Counted from the stretch's first letter, positions 1-9,004 are shown. The stretch is DNA of 64,000 nt from DATARH01 sp050246595 (GCA_050246595.1 JBFWVT010000014.1:1-64000), one strand, 5' to 3'. Notes: generated by a model from the letters alone, not told the origin. Program-made: numbers and translations.

Positions 1-410
1 CACGCCGCACTTCCGACCTCGCGGGGGGCCAGCTGGTCCCGGACATCCGCCACGCCGAGGCGCTCGAACTGTCGCAGAGCGCGGCCGAGTTGCGCCGGCT
101 CGCGACGGCGGCGCGCGACGGCAAGGCGTCGCGCGACGAGCTGACCGGCTCGACGATCACGATCACCAGTCTCGGCGCGCTCGGCGGTCTCGCGGCGACC
201 CCCGTCATCAACCATCCCGAGGTCGCGATCATCGGGGTCAACCGCATCGCCGAACGCCCGGTGGTCCATCACGGTCAAATCGCGATCCGCAGGATGATGA
301 ACCTGTCCTCGTCATTCGATCACCGCATCGTCGACGGCTGGGAGGCCGCCTCGTTTATCCAGCGCATCAAACGCCAGCTCGAGCACCCGGCGATGCTGTT
401 CATCGGCTGA
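1..410 (+). CDS. 2-oxo acid dehydrogenase E2 acyltransferase, C-terminal part (cut by window edge)
   Basis: Only the last ~136 residues are in the window; the reading frame is open from base 3. The sequence matches the catalytic domain of dihydrolipoamide acyltransferases: a TSLGALGG stretch, then DHRIVDG near the end, the HxxxD active-site signature in which His and Asp act in acyl transfer from lipoyl-dihydrolipoamide to CoA. The E2 forms the core of a pyruvate, 2-oxoglutarate or branched-chain dehydrogenase complex. The lipoamide dehydrogenase 227 bp downstream on the same strand fits the E3 of that complex. Which substrate class it serves cannot be told from this fragment; a branched-chain type is possible. 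Confidence 0.9.
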   Translation, partial: RRTSDLAGGQLVPDIRHAEALELSQSAAELRRLATAARDGKASRDELTGSTITITSLGALGGLAATPVINHPEVAIIGVNRIAERPVVHHGQIAIRRMMNLSSSFDHRIVDGWEAASFIQRIKRQLEHPAMLFIG

Positions 411-532
411 AATCGGTATAGGGCAATGGGCGGAGCGTAATCCACCCCCGGTTCGCAGGATCGAACATGGCGGGTTGCCTTTGGCTTTCGCTGGGGCCCC
501 CGCCCTACGGACGTGTTGTACACAATAAAAGA

Positions 533-616
533 CCGCATTCCCGGCGGAAGCCGGGACCCACTCCGCAACCGCTCCGTCGCCGGACAAGTGGATCCCGGCT
601 TCCGCCGGGAATGCGG
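533..616. repeat. Palindromic intergenic element, family A copy 1
   Basis: Two 29-base arms (533-561 and 588-616) are inverted complements with one mismatch, around a 26-base centre. The arm core CCCGGCGGAAGCCGGGAC recurs near 5721 and 58064, always in intergenic DNA. It lies between the E2 and lpd genes, so it could form a strong hairpin in the mRNA. An ATG at 611 lies inside the right arm but is not the preferred lpd start. Confidence 0.85.
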
Positions 617-637
617 TTTTTCAGAAGGGGATCATCG

Positions 638-2044
638 GTGCCCGAAACCCTGCGCCCGCGCGTTCTCGTTGTCGGCGGCGGACCCGGCGGCTATATCGCG
701 GCGATCCGCGCCGGCCAGCTCGGTCTCGACACCGTGCTGGTGAACGGCGAGCGCCCCGGCGGCACGTGCCTGCTGCGCGGCTGCATCCCGTCAAAGGCGC
801 TGATCCACGCCGCCGACAGATTTTTCGATATCGCCGGGGCGGCGGCGGAAGGCGGCAACGCGCTCGGCATCGCGATCGATGCGCCGCCGCGTCTCGATTT
901 TGCCCGCACGATCGCGTGGAAGGACGGCATTGTCGATCGCCTGACCGGCGGGGTTGCGGGGCTGCTGCAACACGCCAAGGTGCGGATCGTCGAGGGCTGG
1001 GCGCGGTTTTCCGACGCAAAGACCTGCACGGTCGCAACGCAGACCGGCCCGGTGACGATCGCCGCCGAGCACGTCGTGCTCGCGACCGGTTCCGAACCGG
1101 TCCCGCTGCCGGTCCTGCCGTTCGGCGGCGATGTGATCTCCTCGACCGAAGCGCTATCGCTGTCCGAGGTCCCGAAGAACCTGGTCGTCATCGGGGCCGG
1201 CTATATCGGTCTCGAACTCGGCATTGCCTTCCGCAAGCTTGGTGCGGCGGTCGCGATCGTCGAGACCGCCGACCGCATCCTGCCGCGCTACGACGAGGCG
1301 CTGACCCGCCCGGTGCGGCGCTGGCTGACCCGGAACGGCGTGACCCTGCATCTCGGCGCCACCGTCACCGGGCGCGACCGCGGCGGCAGGCTCGCGATCG
1401 AAACCGTCTCCGGGCCGCTCGCGCTTGACGCCGACAAAATCCTGGTGACGGTCGGCCGCCGGCCGCTGACCGAGGGGTGGGGCCTCGAAGAAATGGCGGT
1501 GGATCGGGACGGCCGTTTCGTTAGGGTCGATGACCGGTGCCGCACCGCGATGCGCAATGTCTGGGCGATCGGCGATCTGGTCGGCGAACCGATGCTGGCG
1601 CACAAGGCGATGGCGCAGGGCGCGATGGTCGCCGAAATCATCGCCGGCCACCGCCGCCGTTTTGACCCCGCCGAGATCGCCGCAATCGTCTTTACCGATC
1701 CCGAGATCGTTGTCGCCGGTCTCCTGCCGGACGAGGCCGCTTCGACGGGTTTCGACGCCGAAACCTCACTCTTCCCGTTCGCCGCGAACGGCCGTGCGCT
1801 GACCCTGGAGGCCGGCAACTCGGGCGGGTTTGTGCGCGTCGTGTCGGACCGGGCCGACCGGCGCATCCTCGGCATCCAGGCGGTCGGACGCGAGGTCGCC
1901 GAGCTGACCGGCGAGTTCGCGCATGCGCTGGCGATGGGCGCGGTGCTCGACGATCTGGCGCACACGATCCACGTCCACCCGACCCTGAGCGAGGCGGCCG
2001 GCGAAGCGGCGCTGCTCGGTCTCGGCCATGCGCTGCACCTCTGA
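638..2044 (+). CDS. lpdA: Dihydrolipoamide dehydrogenase (E3)
   Basis: This FAD flavoenzyme reoxidises dihydrolipoamide with NAD+ as E3 of 2-oxo acid dehydrogenase complexes. The 468-residue protein opens with the FAD-binding strand VLVVGGGPGGY. The redox-active disulfide follows in GTCLLRGCIPSK, a second nucleotide-binding motif is in VVIGAGYIGLELG, and the C-terminal HVHPTLSEA carries the catalytic His-Glu pair. The GTG at 638 is chosen because AGGGG sits about seven bases upstream and it gives the usual family length. Longer starts would translate the palindromic repeat. It probably belongs with the E2 gene just upstream. Confidence 0.93.
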   Translation: MPETLRPRVLVVGGGPGGYIAAIRAGQLGLDTVLVNGERPGGTCLLRGCIPSKALIHAADRFFDIAGAAAEGGNALGIAIDAPPRLDFARTIAWKDGIVDRLTGGVAGLLQHAKVRIVEGWARFSDAKTCTVATQTGPVTIAAEHVVLATGSEPVPLPVLPFGGDVISSTEALSLSEVPKNLVVIGAGYIGLELGIAFRKLGAAVAIVETADRILPRYDEALTRPVRRWLTRNGVTLHLGATVTGRDRGGRLAIETVSGPLALDADKILVTVGRRPLTEGWGLEEMAVDRDGRFVRVDDRCRTAMRNVWAIGDLVGEPMLAHKAMAQGAMVAEIIAGHRRRFDPAEIAAIVFTDPEIVVAGLLPDEAASTGFDAETSLFPFAANGRALTLEAGNSGGFVRVVSDRADRRILGIQAVGREVAELTGEFAHALAMGAVLDDLAHTIHVHPTLSEAAGEAALLGLGHALHL

Positions 2045-2144
2045 CCTTTTCCGAACAGCGTTCAAGGTCTCTGCCGCGAGCGGCCGGTCTCGTGTATGAT
2101 GAGACCCAGACCGGCGAGAACCAGCCGGGTTTGGGAGGGTGCGC

Positions 2145-3290
2145 ATGGCGAATTTCAGAATGATCTCGGCTGACTCGCATATCGTCGAGCCGCCGGACAT
2201 GTACACCGAGCGTTTCGACCCGAAGCTGCGCGACAAAGCTCCGCGCATGGAACGGCGCAAGACGCCGGCGGGGCGCGAATACGACGCCTGGATGCTCGGC
2301 GGGCAGCAGGTCGGCACCTTGGGCGCGGTGATGCAGGCCGGGCAGCGTTTCGAGGACCCGTCGCAGATCGACTTTCTCGGTGTCTGGGAGGATGTGCGCA
2401 AGGGCGCCTACGACCCGCACGCAATGATCGTCGAAAACGAGCAGGACGGCATCTGGGGGTCGGTATTGCAGCCGAGCCAGGGGCTTTTCTGGTATCGCGT
2501 GCCGGACAGCCGGTTACTGTCGGAGATCTGCCGCGTCTACAACGACTGGATCGCCGATTTCTGCAAGCCTTATCCGGACCGGCTCAAGGGCATCGCGATG
2601 CTCAATCTCGACGATCCGGACGAGGGCGCCGCCGAACTCGAACGCGTCGCCAAAATGGAGCTGGTCGGCTCGTTCATCCCGGTCGCGCCGCGCCCCGATA
2701 AACCCTACGGCGATCCGGCTTATGACCGTTTCTGGGCCGTTGCCGAGGAACTCAAGCACCCGCTGTTGCTGCATATCGGCACGCCGCGCGACGGGATTCC
2801 GGCCAATGAATTCACAATGGATATCACCGAATTGACCGGCGCCGGGCGCTCGACGACCGATTACTGGGTCCGCTATTCGCTCGGCTCGATGGTCTTCGCC
2901 GGCGTGTTCGACAAATTCCCCGGTCTCAGGATCGGCTCGGTCGAGCATGAGGCGGCGTGGATCCCGCACTGGCTCAAGCAGATGGACTTTACCTATCTCG
3001 AACGCCCGGTCTTTACAAAGGGCTGGCGCTCGCAGGAAGGTCTGCTGCCGAGCGACTACTGGAAGCGCAATATGTTTGTCGAGTTCATGGAGGACGATCT
3101 CGGCGTGCAGTTGCGCGACCGCATCGGCGTCGAGAATATGCTGTGGGGCAGCGACTACCCGCACGCCGAGGCGACCTTTCCGCGCTCGCAGCAATTCCTG
3201 CAACGCATGTTCGCCGGCGTGCCCGAGGCCGATCTGCGCAAGATCACCTCGGAAAACGCCGCCAAGATGTTCGGCTTTCACTTGAATTAA
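2145..3290 (+). CDS. Amidohydrolase-2 family metal-dependent hydrolase
   Basis: This 381-residue TIM-barrel protein belongs to the amidohydrolase-2 (ACMSD-like) family. Seen: N-terminal ISADSHIVEPP, a metal-site-like motif, LLLHIGTP in mid-barrel and the C-terminal WGSDYPHAEATFP, which carries the conserved Asp. Family members decarboxylate or hydrolyse aromatic-ring cleavage products or similar carboxylates, usually with a bound metal. The substrate here is unknown. The ATG at 2145 follows GGGAGGG by five bases; a GTG at 2139 overlaps that ribosome site and is less likely. A Rieske ferredoxin follows, which hints at aromatic or lipid catabolism. Confidence 0.85.
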   Translation: MANFRMISADSHIVEPPDMYTERFDPKLRDKAPRMERRKTPAGREYDAWMLGGQQVGTLGAVMQAGQRFEDPSQIDFLGVWEDVRKGAYDPHAMIVENEQDGIWGSVLQPSQGLFWYRVPDSRLLSEICRVYNDWIADFCKPYPDRLKGIAMLNLDDPDEGAAELERVAKMELVGSFIPVAPRPDKPYGDPAYDRFWAVAEELKHPLLLHIGTPRDGIPANEFTMDITELTGAGRSTTDYWVRYSLGSMVFAGVFDKFPGLRIGSVEHEAAWIPHWLKQMDFTYLERPVFTKGWRSQEGLLPSDYWKRNMFVEFMEDDLGVQLRDRIGVENMLWGSDYPHAEATFPRSQQFLQRMFAGVPEADLRKITSENAAKMFGFHLN

Positions 3291-3296
3291 AACAAT

Positions 3297-3431
3297 CCCC
3301 TCTCCCGCATTGCGGGAGAGGGTGCCGACCCCGGGCTTGACCGGAGGAGGTGGGTGAGGGTTTCGACACCGCCCCTCACCCTCCCATCGCTGCGCGATGG
3401 GTCCCTCCCTCTCCCGCGATGCGGGAGAGGG
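3297..3431. repeat. Composite palindromic intergenic element, family B
   Basis: Two short hairpins built on CTCCCGC/GCGGGAG (around 3300-3323 and 3409-3431) flank a centre with a CCCGGGCTTGACCGG core and another inverted repeat, CATCGC/GCGATG, at about 3385-3400. The outer arms are also complementary to each other. The centre resembles the cores of the element inside the 40.9-44.6 kb gene and of the one before rbfA, so these are probably related families. Confidence 0.75.
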
Positions 3432-3448
3432 CTAACCAGGATCGCCGC

Positions 3449-3766
3449 ATGGAACCTTCCAGCGATTTCATCCCGGTCGCTTCCGCCGCCGACATTCCCG
3501 ACGGCACGATGAAATGCGTCGCAGTCGATCGCCGGCGCGTTGTTATTGCCCATGTCGAGGGGCGCTTCCACGCCTTCAGCGACATCTGCGGCCACCGCAA
3601 CGCGCCGCTGTCGCGCGGCACGCTCAGCGGGCATATCGTCGAGTGCCCGTTGCACTTCGCGCAATTCGACATCCGCGACGGCAGGTTTGTGGACGGCCCT
3701 GTCTCGACCGATCTGCCAGTCTACGAGGTTCGGATCGCGGACGGCACGGTGTTCGTCAAGCGCTGA
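3449..3766 (+). CDS. Rieske-type [2Fe-2S] ferredoxin
   Basis: This 105-residue protein is a single Rieske domain. The cluster ligands are visible as CGHR in the first loop and CPLH in the second, the C-x-H ... C-x2-H pattern. Proteins of this size act as soluble electron carriers for ring-hydroxylating oxygenases or as the small subunit of nitrite reductase. No oxygenase is adjacent, so the partner is unknown. The ATG at 3449 starts right at the domain; upstream starts would translate the palindromic repeat. Confidence 0.88.
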   Translation: MEPSSDFIPVASAADIPDGTMKCVAVDRRRVVIAHVEGRFHAFSDICGHRNAPLSRGTLSGHIVECPLHFAQFDIRDGRFVDGPVSTDLPVYEVRIADGTVFVKR

Positions 3767-3847
3767 TCGCCCGTCTTGCGCCGTCCGGTAACCGCAGGAA
3801 CAAACCTTCCAAAAAGGAGTTCTCATACGGTTGAAGCGGAGACTCCC

Positions 3848-5050
3848 ATGTCCTCTCGGCGCGAAATCCTTCTTGGAACCCTCGGACTTGCGGCTACCGC
3901 CGGACTCTCGATCGGGACAGCCGCGGCCCAGAGGACTCAGAATCCAGCTGCCCAATCGGACATCGTCCCGACACGCCCTTATGTGGCCGGGACAGCGGAG
4001 CGACCGCTCGACATCATCAACCTGTACGATCTCGAAGCCGAAGCCGAGAATGTCATGCCGAAGGCGCCGTTCGGATATATCAGGAGCGGTTCCGGGGATG
4101 AATGGACATTGAGGGAGAACATTCGCGCTTTCGACGATCGTCAGATCCTGCCGCGTTACCTCCAAGGCATCGGCGTTCCGAACACTGAGATCGAGATTTT
4201 CGGCTCAAAGCTAGCTATCCCGATGTTTGTTCCGCCGGCGGCGGCGCACGGGCTTGCGCATGTGTCCGCGGAAAAGGGGAGCGCCAAGGGCGCCGGCGAC
4301 GCAGGGGCGCTGTTTATTGCGCAGACTCTTGCGAATACGTCGCTGGAAGAAATTGCGCAAGCCAACCCGGGAGCAAAGTGGTTCCAGCTATATTACATGA
4401 AAGATCAGGGCCTTAACCGGGAACTCATCCAGCGGGCGAAGGCCGCCGGATGTACCGCCATGGTCTTCACGGTCGATCTTGAATGGCCGGGCAATCGCGA
4501 AGCCGATCAGAGAAACGGCTTTGTGTTTCCTCCCTCGCTCCCATTCCCGAACGTCCCGAACGCTCCTGTCGGAGCGAACCTCGCGGAACTCACCGAGATC
4601 TTCAACCGAAACCTCACCTTTGCGGATATCGAGTTCATCGCGAAGGAATCGGGGCAGCCCGTCATCGTCAAGGGCATTCTGACACCGGAAAATGCAAAGG
4701 AATGCATGGCTCGCGGCGCTGCGGGCATCATGGTTTCCAACCACGGCGGCCGGCAACTCGATACGGTGCCCGCCTCGATCACTGCACTGCCGCGGATTGT
4801 CGAGGCTGTCGGCCCGGACGTCCCCGTGCTGCTCGACAGCGGCGTTCGACGCGGCGTTCATGTCTTCAAGGCGCTGGCGCTCGGTGCGCGGGCGGTCGGT
4901 GTCGGACGTCCGACACTCTACAGCCTGGCGCTTGGCGGCGCTCCCGGCGTCAAGTCGATGTTCGACACGTTGAACAACGAGTTGCAGCTCGCCATGAAAC
5001 TCGCGGGATGCGGATCGATCAAGGATATCACCCGAAAATTTGTCACCTGA
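3848..5050 (+). CDS. Tat-exported FMN-dependent alpha-hydroxy acid oxidase/dehydrogenase
   Basis: This 400-residue enzyme of the lactate/glycolate oxidase family oxidises an (S)-2-hydroxy acid to the 2-oxo acid using FMN. SNHGGRQLD contains the catalytic His and substrate Arg, and LLDSGVRRGVHVFKALALGA contributes the FMN phosphate site. The N-terminus is unusual: SRREILLGTLGLAATAG is a twin-arginine signal with a plausible cut after TAAA, so the enzyme should fold with its flavin in the cytoplasm and then be exported. The ATG at 3848 has GGAG eight bases upstream. Codon use looks slightly less GC-rich than its neighbours. The substrate is unknown. Confidence 0.87.
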   Translation: MSSRREILLGTLGLAATAGLSIGTAAAQRTQNPAAQSDIVPTRPYVAGTAERPLDIINLYDLEAEAENVMPKAPFGYIRSGSGDEWTLRENIRAFDDRQILPRYLQGIGVPNTEIEIFGSKLAIPMFVPPAAAHGLAHVSAEKGSAKGAGDAGALFIAQTLANTSLEEIAQANPGAKWFQLYYMKDQGLNRELIQRAKAAGCTAMVFTVDLEWPGNREADQRNGFVFPPSLPFPNVPNAPVGANLAELTEIFNRNLTFADIEFIAKESGQPVIVKGILTPENAKECMARGAAGIMVSNHGGRQLDTVPASITALPRIVEAVGPDVPVLLDSGVRRGVHVFKALALGARAVGVGRPTLYSLALGGAPGVKSMFDTLNNELQLAMKLAGCGSIKDITRKFVT

Positions 5051-5126
5051 GGCGATACGCCCGGAGCGACCCCTCAGCGCGACCGCGCCGCTTGACCCCC
5101 TCCCGGCCGTCATTACATGCAGCCTC

Positions 5127-5684
5127 ATGGCGCCCGAACCCCGCACTCCGCTCTGGCACGGCACGACAATCCTGTCGGTGCGCAAGGGCGGGCAGGTCAT
5201 CGTCGCCGGCGACGGGCAGGTCTCGATGGGGCAGACTGTCGTCAAGTCGAACGCCCGCAAGGTGCGGCGGCTTGGCGGAGGCAACGTCATCGCCGGGTTC
5301 GCCGGCGCGACCGCCGACGCGTTCACCTTGTTCGAGCGGCTCGAAGCCAAGCTCGAACAATATTCCGGGCAGTTGACCCGCGCCTGTGTCGAACTCGCGA
5401 AGGATTGGCGCACCGACCGCTATCTGCGCCGTCTCGAAGCAATGATGGCGGTGGTGGACAAGGACGTGTCGCTGATCCTGTCCGGCACCGGCGACGTGCT
5501 CGAACCCGAGGACGACATCATCGGCATCGGCTCGGGCGGCGGCTACGCGCTCGCAGCGGCACGCGCGCTGATCGACATCGACGGTCTCGACGCCGAAACC
5601 GTAGCGCGCCGCGCGATGACGATCGCCGCCGGGATCTGCGTCTACACGAACGACCGGATTACGCTTGAAAAACTGCCGGGCTGA
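5127..5684 (+). CDS. hslV: ATP-dependent protease, proteasome-like subunit HslV
   Basis: HslV (ClpQ) is the threonine peptidase of the HslVU chamber protease. The 185-residue product has a short propeptide ending in HG, so processing exposes Thr13 (HG|TTILSV) as the N-terminal nucleophile. GDGQVSMGQTVVK and IGSGGGYALAAARAL are family landmarks. ATG 5127 is chosen because it leaves a normal short propeptide. hslU lies 139 bp downstream on the same strand, separated by a family A palindrome. Confidence 0.95.
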   Translation: MAPEPRTPLWHGTTILSVRKGGQVIVAGDGQVSMGQTVVKSNARKVRRLGGGNVIAGFAGATADAFTLFERLEAKLEQYSGQLTRACVELAKDWRTDRYLRRLEAMMAVVDKDVSLILSGTGDVLEPEDDIIGIGSGGGYALAAARALIDIDGLDAETVARRAMTIAAGICVYTNDRITLEKLPG

Positions 5685-5714
5685 CATCGCAGATGCCTTT
5701 GATACTAAAAAAAT

Positions 5715-5797
5715 CGCAGTCCCGGCGGAAGCCGGGACCCACTTTTCCGCTCCCGGAATGGTTGCACCGTGGACCCCGGCTTTCGCCGGGGATGCGG
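5715..5797. repeat. Palindromic intergenic element, family A copy 2
   Basis: The left arm (5715-5742) repeats the core CCCGGCGGAAGCCGGGAC and the right arm (5769-5797) is its imperfect inverted complement. The element fills most of the hslV-hslU gap. Between two subunits of one protease it would form a hairpin within the shared transcript. Confidence 0.85.
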
Positions 5798-5823
5798 ATT
5801 GGTATGGGGGCGAGGGGAGTGCA

Positions 5824-7149
5824 ATGACCTCGTTCAGCCCGCGCGAGATCGTCTCCGAGCTTGACCGCTTTATCGTCGGTCAGGACGATGCGAAACGCGC
5901 CGTCGCGATCGCGCTGCGCAACCGCTGGCGCCGCCAGCAGCTCGCACCCGAACTGCGCGAGGAGGTGCTGCCGAAGAACATCCTGATGATCGGCCCGACC
6001 GGCTGCGGCAAGACCGAGATCGCGCGCCGGCTGGCGCGGCTCGCTGAGGCGCCGTTTCTGAAGGTCGAGGCCACCAAATTCACCGAGGTCGGCTATGTCG
6101 GCCGCGATGTCGAGCAGATCGCGCGCGATCTCGTCGAGATTTCGATCGGCATGACCCGCGAGCGGCTGCGCAAACAGGTCGAGGCCAAAGCCGAACGGGC
6201 CGCTGAGGAGCGCGTGCTCGATGCGCTGGTCGGCACCCACGCCAGCGCCGACACCCGCCAGAAATTCCGCAAGATGCTGCGCGAGGGTGCGCTCGACGAT
6301 CGCGAAATCGAGATTACGGTGCAGGAAAGCGCCGCGGCGAGCCTGCCGACCTTTGAGATCCCCGGTCTGCCGGGGGCGCAGATGGGCATGCTCAATCTTG
6401 GCGATATATTTGGGAAGGCGTTTGGCGGCCGCCCGACGACAAAGAAGATGACCGTCGCCGACAGTTATCGCGTGCTGATGGCCGAGGAAAGCGACAAACT
6501 GCTCGATCAGGAGCGGGTCGTGCGCGACGCAATCCAGTCGGTCGAGCAGAACGGGATCGTCTTTCTCGACGAGATCGACAAGATCTGCGGCCGCAGCGAG
6601 CGCGGCGGCGGCTACAGCGGCGCCGATGTCAGCCGCGAGGGAGTGCAGCGCGACCTCCTGCCGCTGATCGAGGGAACAACCGTCGCGACCAAGCACGGCA
6701 CGATCAAGACCGATCACATCCTGTTTATCGCCTCGGGTGCGTTCCATCTCGCCAAACCGTCCGATCTGCTGCCGGAATTGCAGGGGCGGCTGCCGATCCG
6801 GGTTGAATTGAAAGCCCTCGACCGGGCCGATCTGCGCCGCATTCTGACCGAGCCGGAAGCCAGTCTGATCAAGCAATATCGCGCGCTGCTGGCGACCGAG
6901 GGGGTAACACTCGAATTCGGCGACGATGCGATCGACGAAATCGCCCGCCTCGCCGAGCAGATCAACGCGACCATCGAAAATATCGGGGCACGCCGCCTGC
7001 ACACGATCCTCGAACGGCTGCTTGAGGAGATCAGCTTTAACGCCTCCGACCAGCCGCACGGCTCGGTTGTGACGATCGATGCGGTCTATGTCCGCGAACG
7101 GGTCGGCACGCTGGCGCAGAACGCCGATCTGTCGCGCTTTATCCTCTAA
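5824..7149 (+). CDS. hslU: ATP-dependent protease ATPase subunit HslU
   Basis: HslU (ClpY) is the AAA+ unfoldase that feeds HslV. Walker A is GPTGCGKT near residue 57 and Walker B is VFLDEID near residue 246. The sensor/C-terminal domain ends in DLSRFIL, the tail that docks into HslV pockets. At 441 residues the length is normal. The ATG at 5824 follows GAGGGGAG closely and begins the conserved MTSFSPREIV. Longer starts would run into the palindrome. Confidence 0.96.
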   Translation: MTSFSPREIVSELDRFIVGQDDAKRAVAIALRNRWRRQQLAPELREEVLPKNILMIGPTGCGKTEIARRLARLAEAPFLKVEATKFTEVGYVGRDVEQIARDLVEISIGMTRERLRKQVEAKAERAAEERVLDALVGTHASADTRQKFRKMLREGALDDREIEITVQESAAASLPTFEIPGLPGAQMGMLNLGDIFGKAFGGRPTTKKMTVADSYRVLMAEESDKLLDQERVVRDAIQSVEQNGIVFLDEIDKICGRSERGGGYSGADVSREGVQRDLLPLIEGTTVATKHGTIKTDHILFIASGAFHLAKPSDLLPELQGRLPIRVELKALDRADLRRILTEPEASLIKQYRALLATEGVTLEFGDDAIDEIARLAEQINATIENIGARRLHTILERLLEEISFNASDQPHGSVVTIDAVYVRERVGTLAQNADLSRFIL

Positions 7150-7425
7150 TATCCCCCTCGGAGCATCGCCCGTCGCGGACGGGGCGGCCGTCGGCCCTGA
7201 TCGATTCCGGCGATGCTTCTTGAACCGCATGCCAACGGCCGCTACATCGAGCGGATAACGGTCCGGGCCCCTCTGGCGGGACCCCGAGCGCGGCGGCGCA
7301 TCGGGCAACCCTGCGATGTCGGATCACCGTGTCTGGCGCTGGGTGCATGGACCGGCGATGCGGGGCTCATCCGGCATCGCGGGGCCGGTTCCCGGGGCGC
7401 CTCGTTGCCGAACGAAGGAGCATGG

Positions 7426-7836
7426 ATGTCGCGGCCGTATACCGACCACCGTTTTTGGAGAGGCGCCTTCCGCGCCGCCGCCGACCGGCACGCCTCCCGA
7501 TACGCCCATGACGATCACCGGATGGAATGTCTGATCTGCTGTCTGCCGGAACACCGGCAGGGGCCGGTCCGCTGGCTGCGCAGCCCCGCGGCGCGCTGGG
7601 TTCGCCTGCCGCTGGGAGTTTTGTTCATTCTCGGAAGCTTCCTGTTTATCCTGCCGATTTTCGGGCTGTGGATGCTGCCGGTCGGGCTGCTGATCCTGGC
7701 TGAGGACGTTTGGATGCTGCGCCGCCTGCGCACCCGCGTGCTCAACTGGATCGAGCGCCACCGGCCGCACTGGTTTTCCGAACACCCCGCGCAGGTCGCA
7801 CGCAGGCAGATCACCGACAAGGAGGAGACAAGATGA
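7426..7836 (+). CDS. Small two-helix membrane protein (possibly PGPGW-like)
   Basis: This 136-residue protein has a polar N-terminus with a CLICC cluster near residues 33-37. A hydrophobic hairpin follows (VLFILGSFLFILPIFGLWML, then VGLLILAEDV) with a basic C-terminus rich in Trp and His. The hairpin resembles small PGPGW-type transmembrane proteins of Proteobacteria, which have no established function. ATG 7426 is preceded by GAAGGAG at five bases. Its stop overlaps the next start (ATGA), so the two are probably co-translated. Upstream, 7150-7425 shows no supported gene. Confidence 0.7.
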   Translation: MSRPYTDHRFWRGAFRAAADRHASRYAHDDHRMECLICCLPEHRQGPVRWLRSPAARWVRLPLGVLFILGSFLFILPIFGLWMLPVGLLILAEDVWMLRRLRTRVLNWIERHRPHWFSEHPAQVARRQITDKEETR

Positions 7837-8156
7837 AGAGTTTCGAGGATCGTCAGAAGGGTTTCGAGGCCGAGTTCAAGCGCAACCAGGATCTGCAATT
7901 CCGGGTCAACGCGCGGCGCAACAAGCTGTTCGGATTATGGGCTGCCGGCCATCTGGGAATCGCCGCCGGCGACGAGGCCGAGACTTACGCCAGAACCGTC
8001 GTCGAGGCCGATTTCGAGAAGCCCGGCGACAGCGACGTCCTCGAAAAGGTGCAGAAGGACCTTGCCGCCAAGGGGATCGAGATGTCCGAGGCGCAGCTGC
8101 GCGCCGAGTTGACGCGCGCCACCGACGAGGCGAAGCGCCAACTGAGCCAGGGCTGA
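7833..8156 (+). CDS. DUF1476 protein, ATP synthase inhibitor zeta-type subunit
   Basis: The 107-residue helical protein begins MKSFEDRQKGFEAEFKRNQD, the hallmark of the DUF1476 family. In Paracoccus this family includes the zeta subunit that blocks F1-ATPase hydrolysis. The basic N-terminal helix (FKRNQDLQFRVNARRNKLFG) is the inhibitory region in the characterised member. GGAGGAG lies directly upstream, and the start overlaps the previous stop by four bases. Function is inferred from the family; some members bind other partners. It is strongly typical of Alphaproteobacteria. Confidence 0.88.
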   Translation: MKSFEDRQKGFEAEFKRNQDLQFRVNARRNKLFGLWAAGHLGIAAGDEAETYARTVVEADFEKPGDSDVLEKVQKDLAAKGIEMSEAQLRAELTRATDEAKRQLSQG

Positions 8157-8236
8157 TTTCCGGCCGGCGATCGCGCTGTTCCGGTCGCGAATGTGTTCAC
8201 CTGCCTGTGTCCGCAATAACGATCGGAAGCAACCTG

Positions 8237-9004
8237 ATGGAGTGGCTGGCCGACCCGCAGATCTGGGCAAGTCTCGTGACGCTGACCGCGCTCGAGATCG
8301 TGCTCGGGATCGACAACCTCGTCTTTATCGCGATCCTGGTCGGCCGGCTGCCGGAGCACCAGCGGGATGCCGCGCGGCGGCTCGGCTTGGCGATGGCGGT
8401 GCTGAGCCGCCTCGCGCTGCTCGCGTCGATCTCCTGGATCATCGGGTTGACACAGCCGGTGTTCGAGCTGTTCGACCATCCGGTTTCCTGGCGCGACATC
8501 ATCCTGATCGCCGGCGGGCTGTTTCTGCTCTACAAGGGCACGCGCGAAATCCACGAACGGCTTGAGGGCGAGGGCGAGCACCCCGCCACTGCCCGGGTGG
8601 CGGCGAGTTTTGCCGGCATCATCACGCAGATCATGATCCTCGACATCGTGTTCTCGCTCGACAGCGTGATCACCGCGGTCGGGATGGCGAACGAGTTGTG
8701 GGTCATGGCGACGGCGGTCATCATCGCCGTGGCCATCATGCTCGCCGCGTCGGGACCGCTTGCCGCCTTTGTCGAGCGGCACCCGACGATCAAGATGTTG
8801 GCGCTGAGTTTTCTGCTGCTGATCGGCACGACCCTGGTCGCCGACGGCTTCGGGTTCCATGTGCCGAAAGGGTACATCTACGCCGCGATCGGGTTCTCGG
8901 TCATAGTCGAGGCGCTGAACCAGATCGCGGCGCGCCGACGCCGACGCCAGGCTGCGACCGACGGTGCTGCTCTTGAATCACCAGCTCCGCCGAGTCAGGG
9001 ATAG
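8237..9004 (+). CDS. TerC family integral membrane protein
   Basis: This 255-residue protein has about seven transmembrane helices. It carries the two acidic intramembrane motifs of the TerC/Alx family: EIVLGIDNLVFI near residue 18 and DIVFSLDSVITAVG near residue 137. Members are linked to tellurite resistance and manganese export, often aiding metallation of exported proteins. The tail is Arg-rich (RRRRRQ). ATG 8237 starts at the first helix; a GTG at 8206 is an alternative. It stands alone between DUF1476 and pgm. Confidence 0.88.
   Translation: MEWLADPQIWASLVTLTALEIVLGIDNLVFIAILVGRLPEHQRDAARRLGLAMAVLSRLALLASISWIIGLTQPVFELFDHPVSWRDIILIAGGLFLLYKGTREIHERLEGEGEHPATARVAASFAGIITQIMILDIVFSLDSVITAVGMANELWVMATAVIIAVAIMLAASGPLAAFVERHPTIKMLALSFLLLIGTTLVADGFGFHVPKGYIYAAIGFSVIVEALNQIAARRRRRQAATDGAALESPAPPSQG

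Noticed and set aside
467..637. Longer N-terminus for lipoamide dehydrogenase
   Set aside because: The extra 57 residues would translate the palindromic repeat; a GTG with a good ribosome site at 638 gives the normal length.
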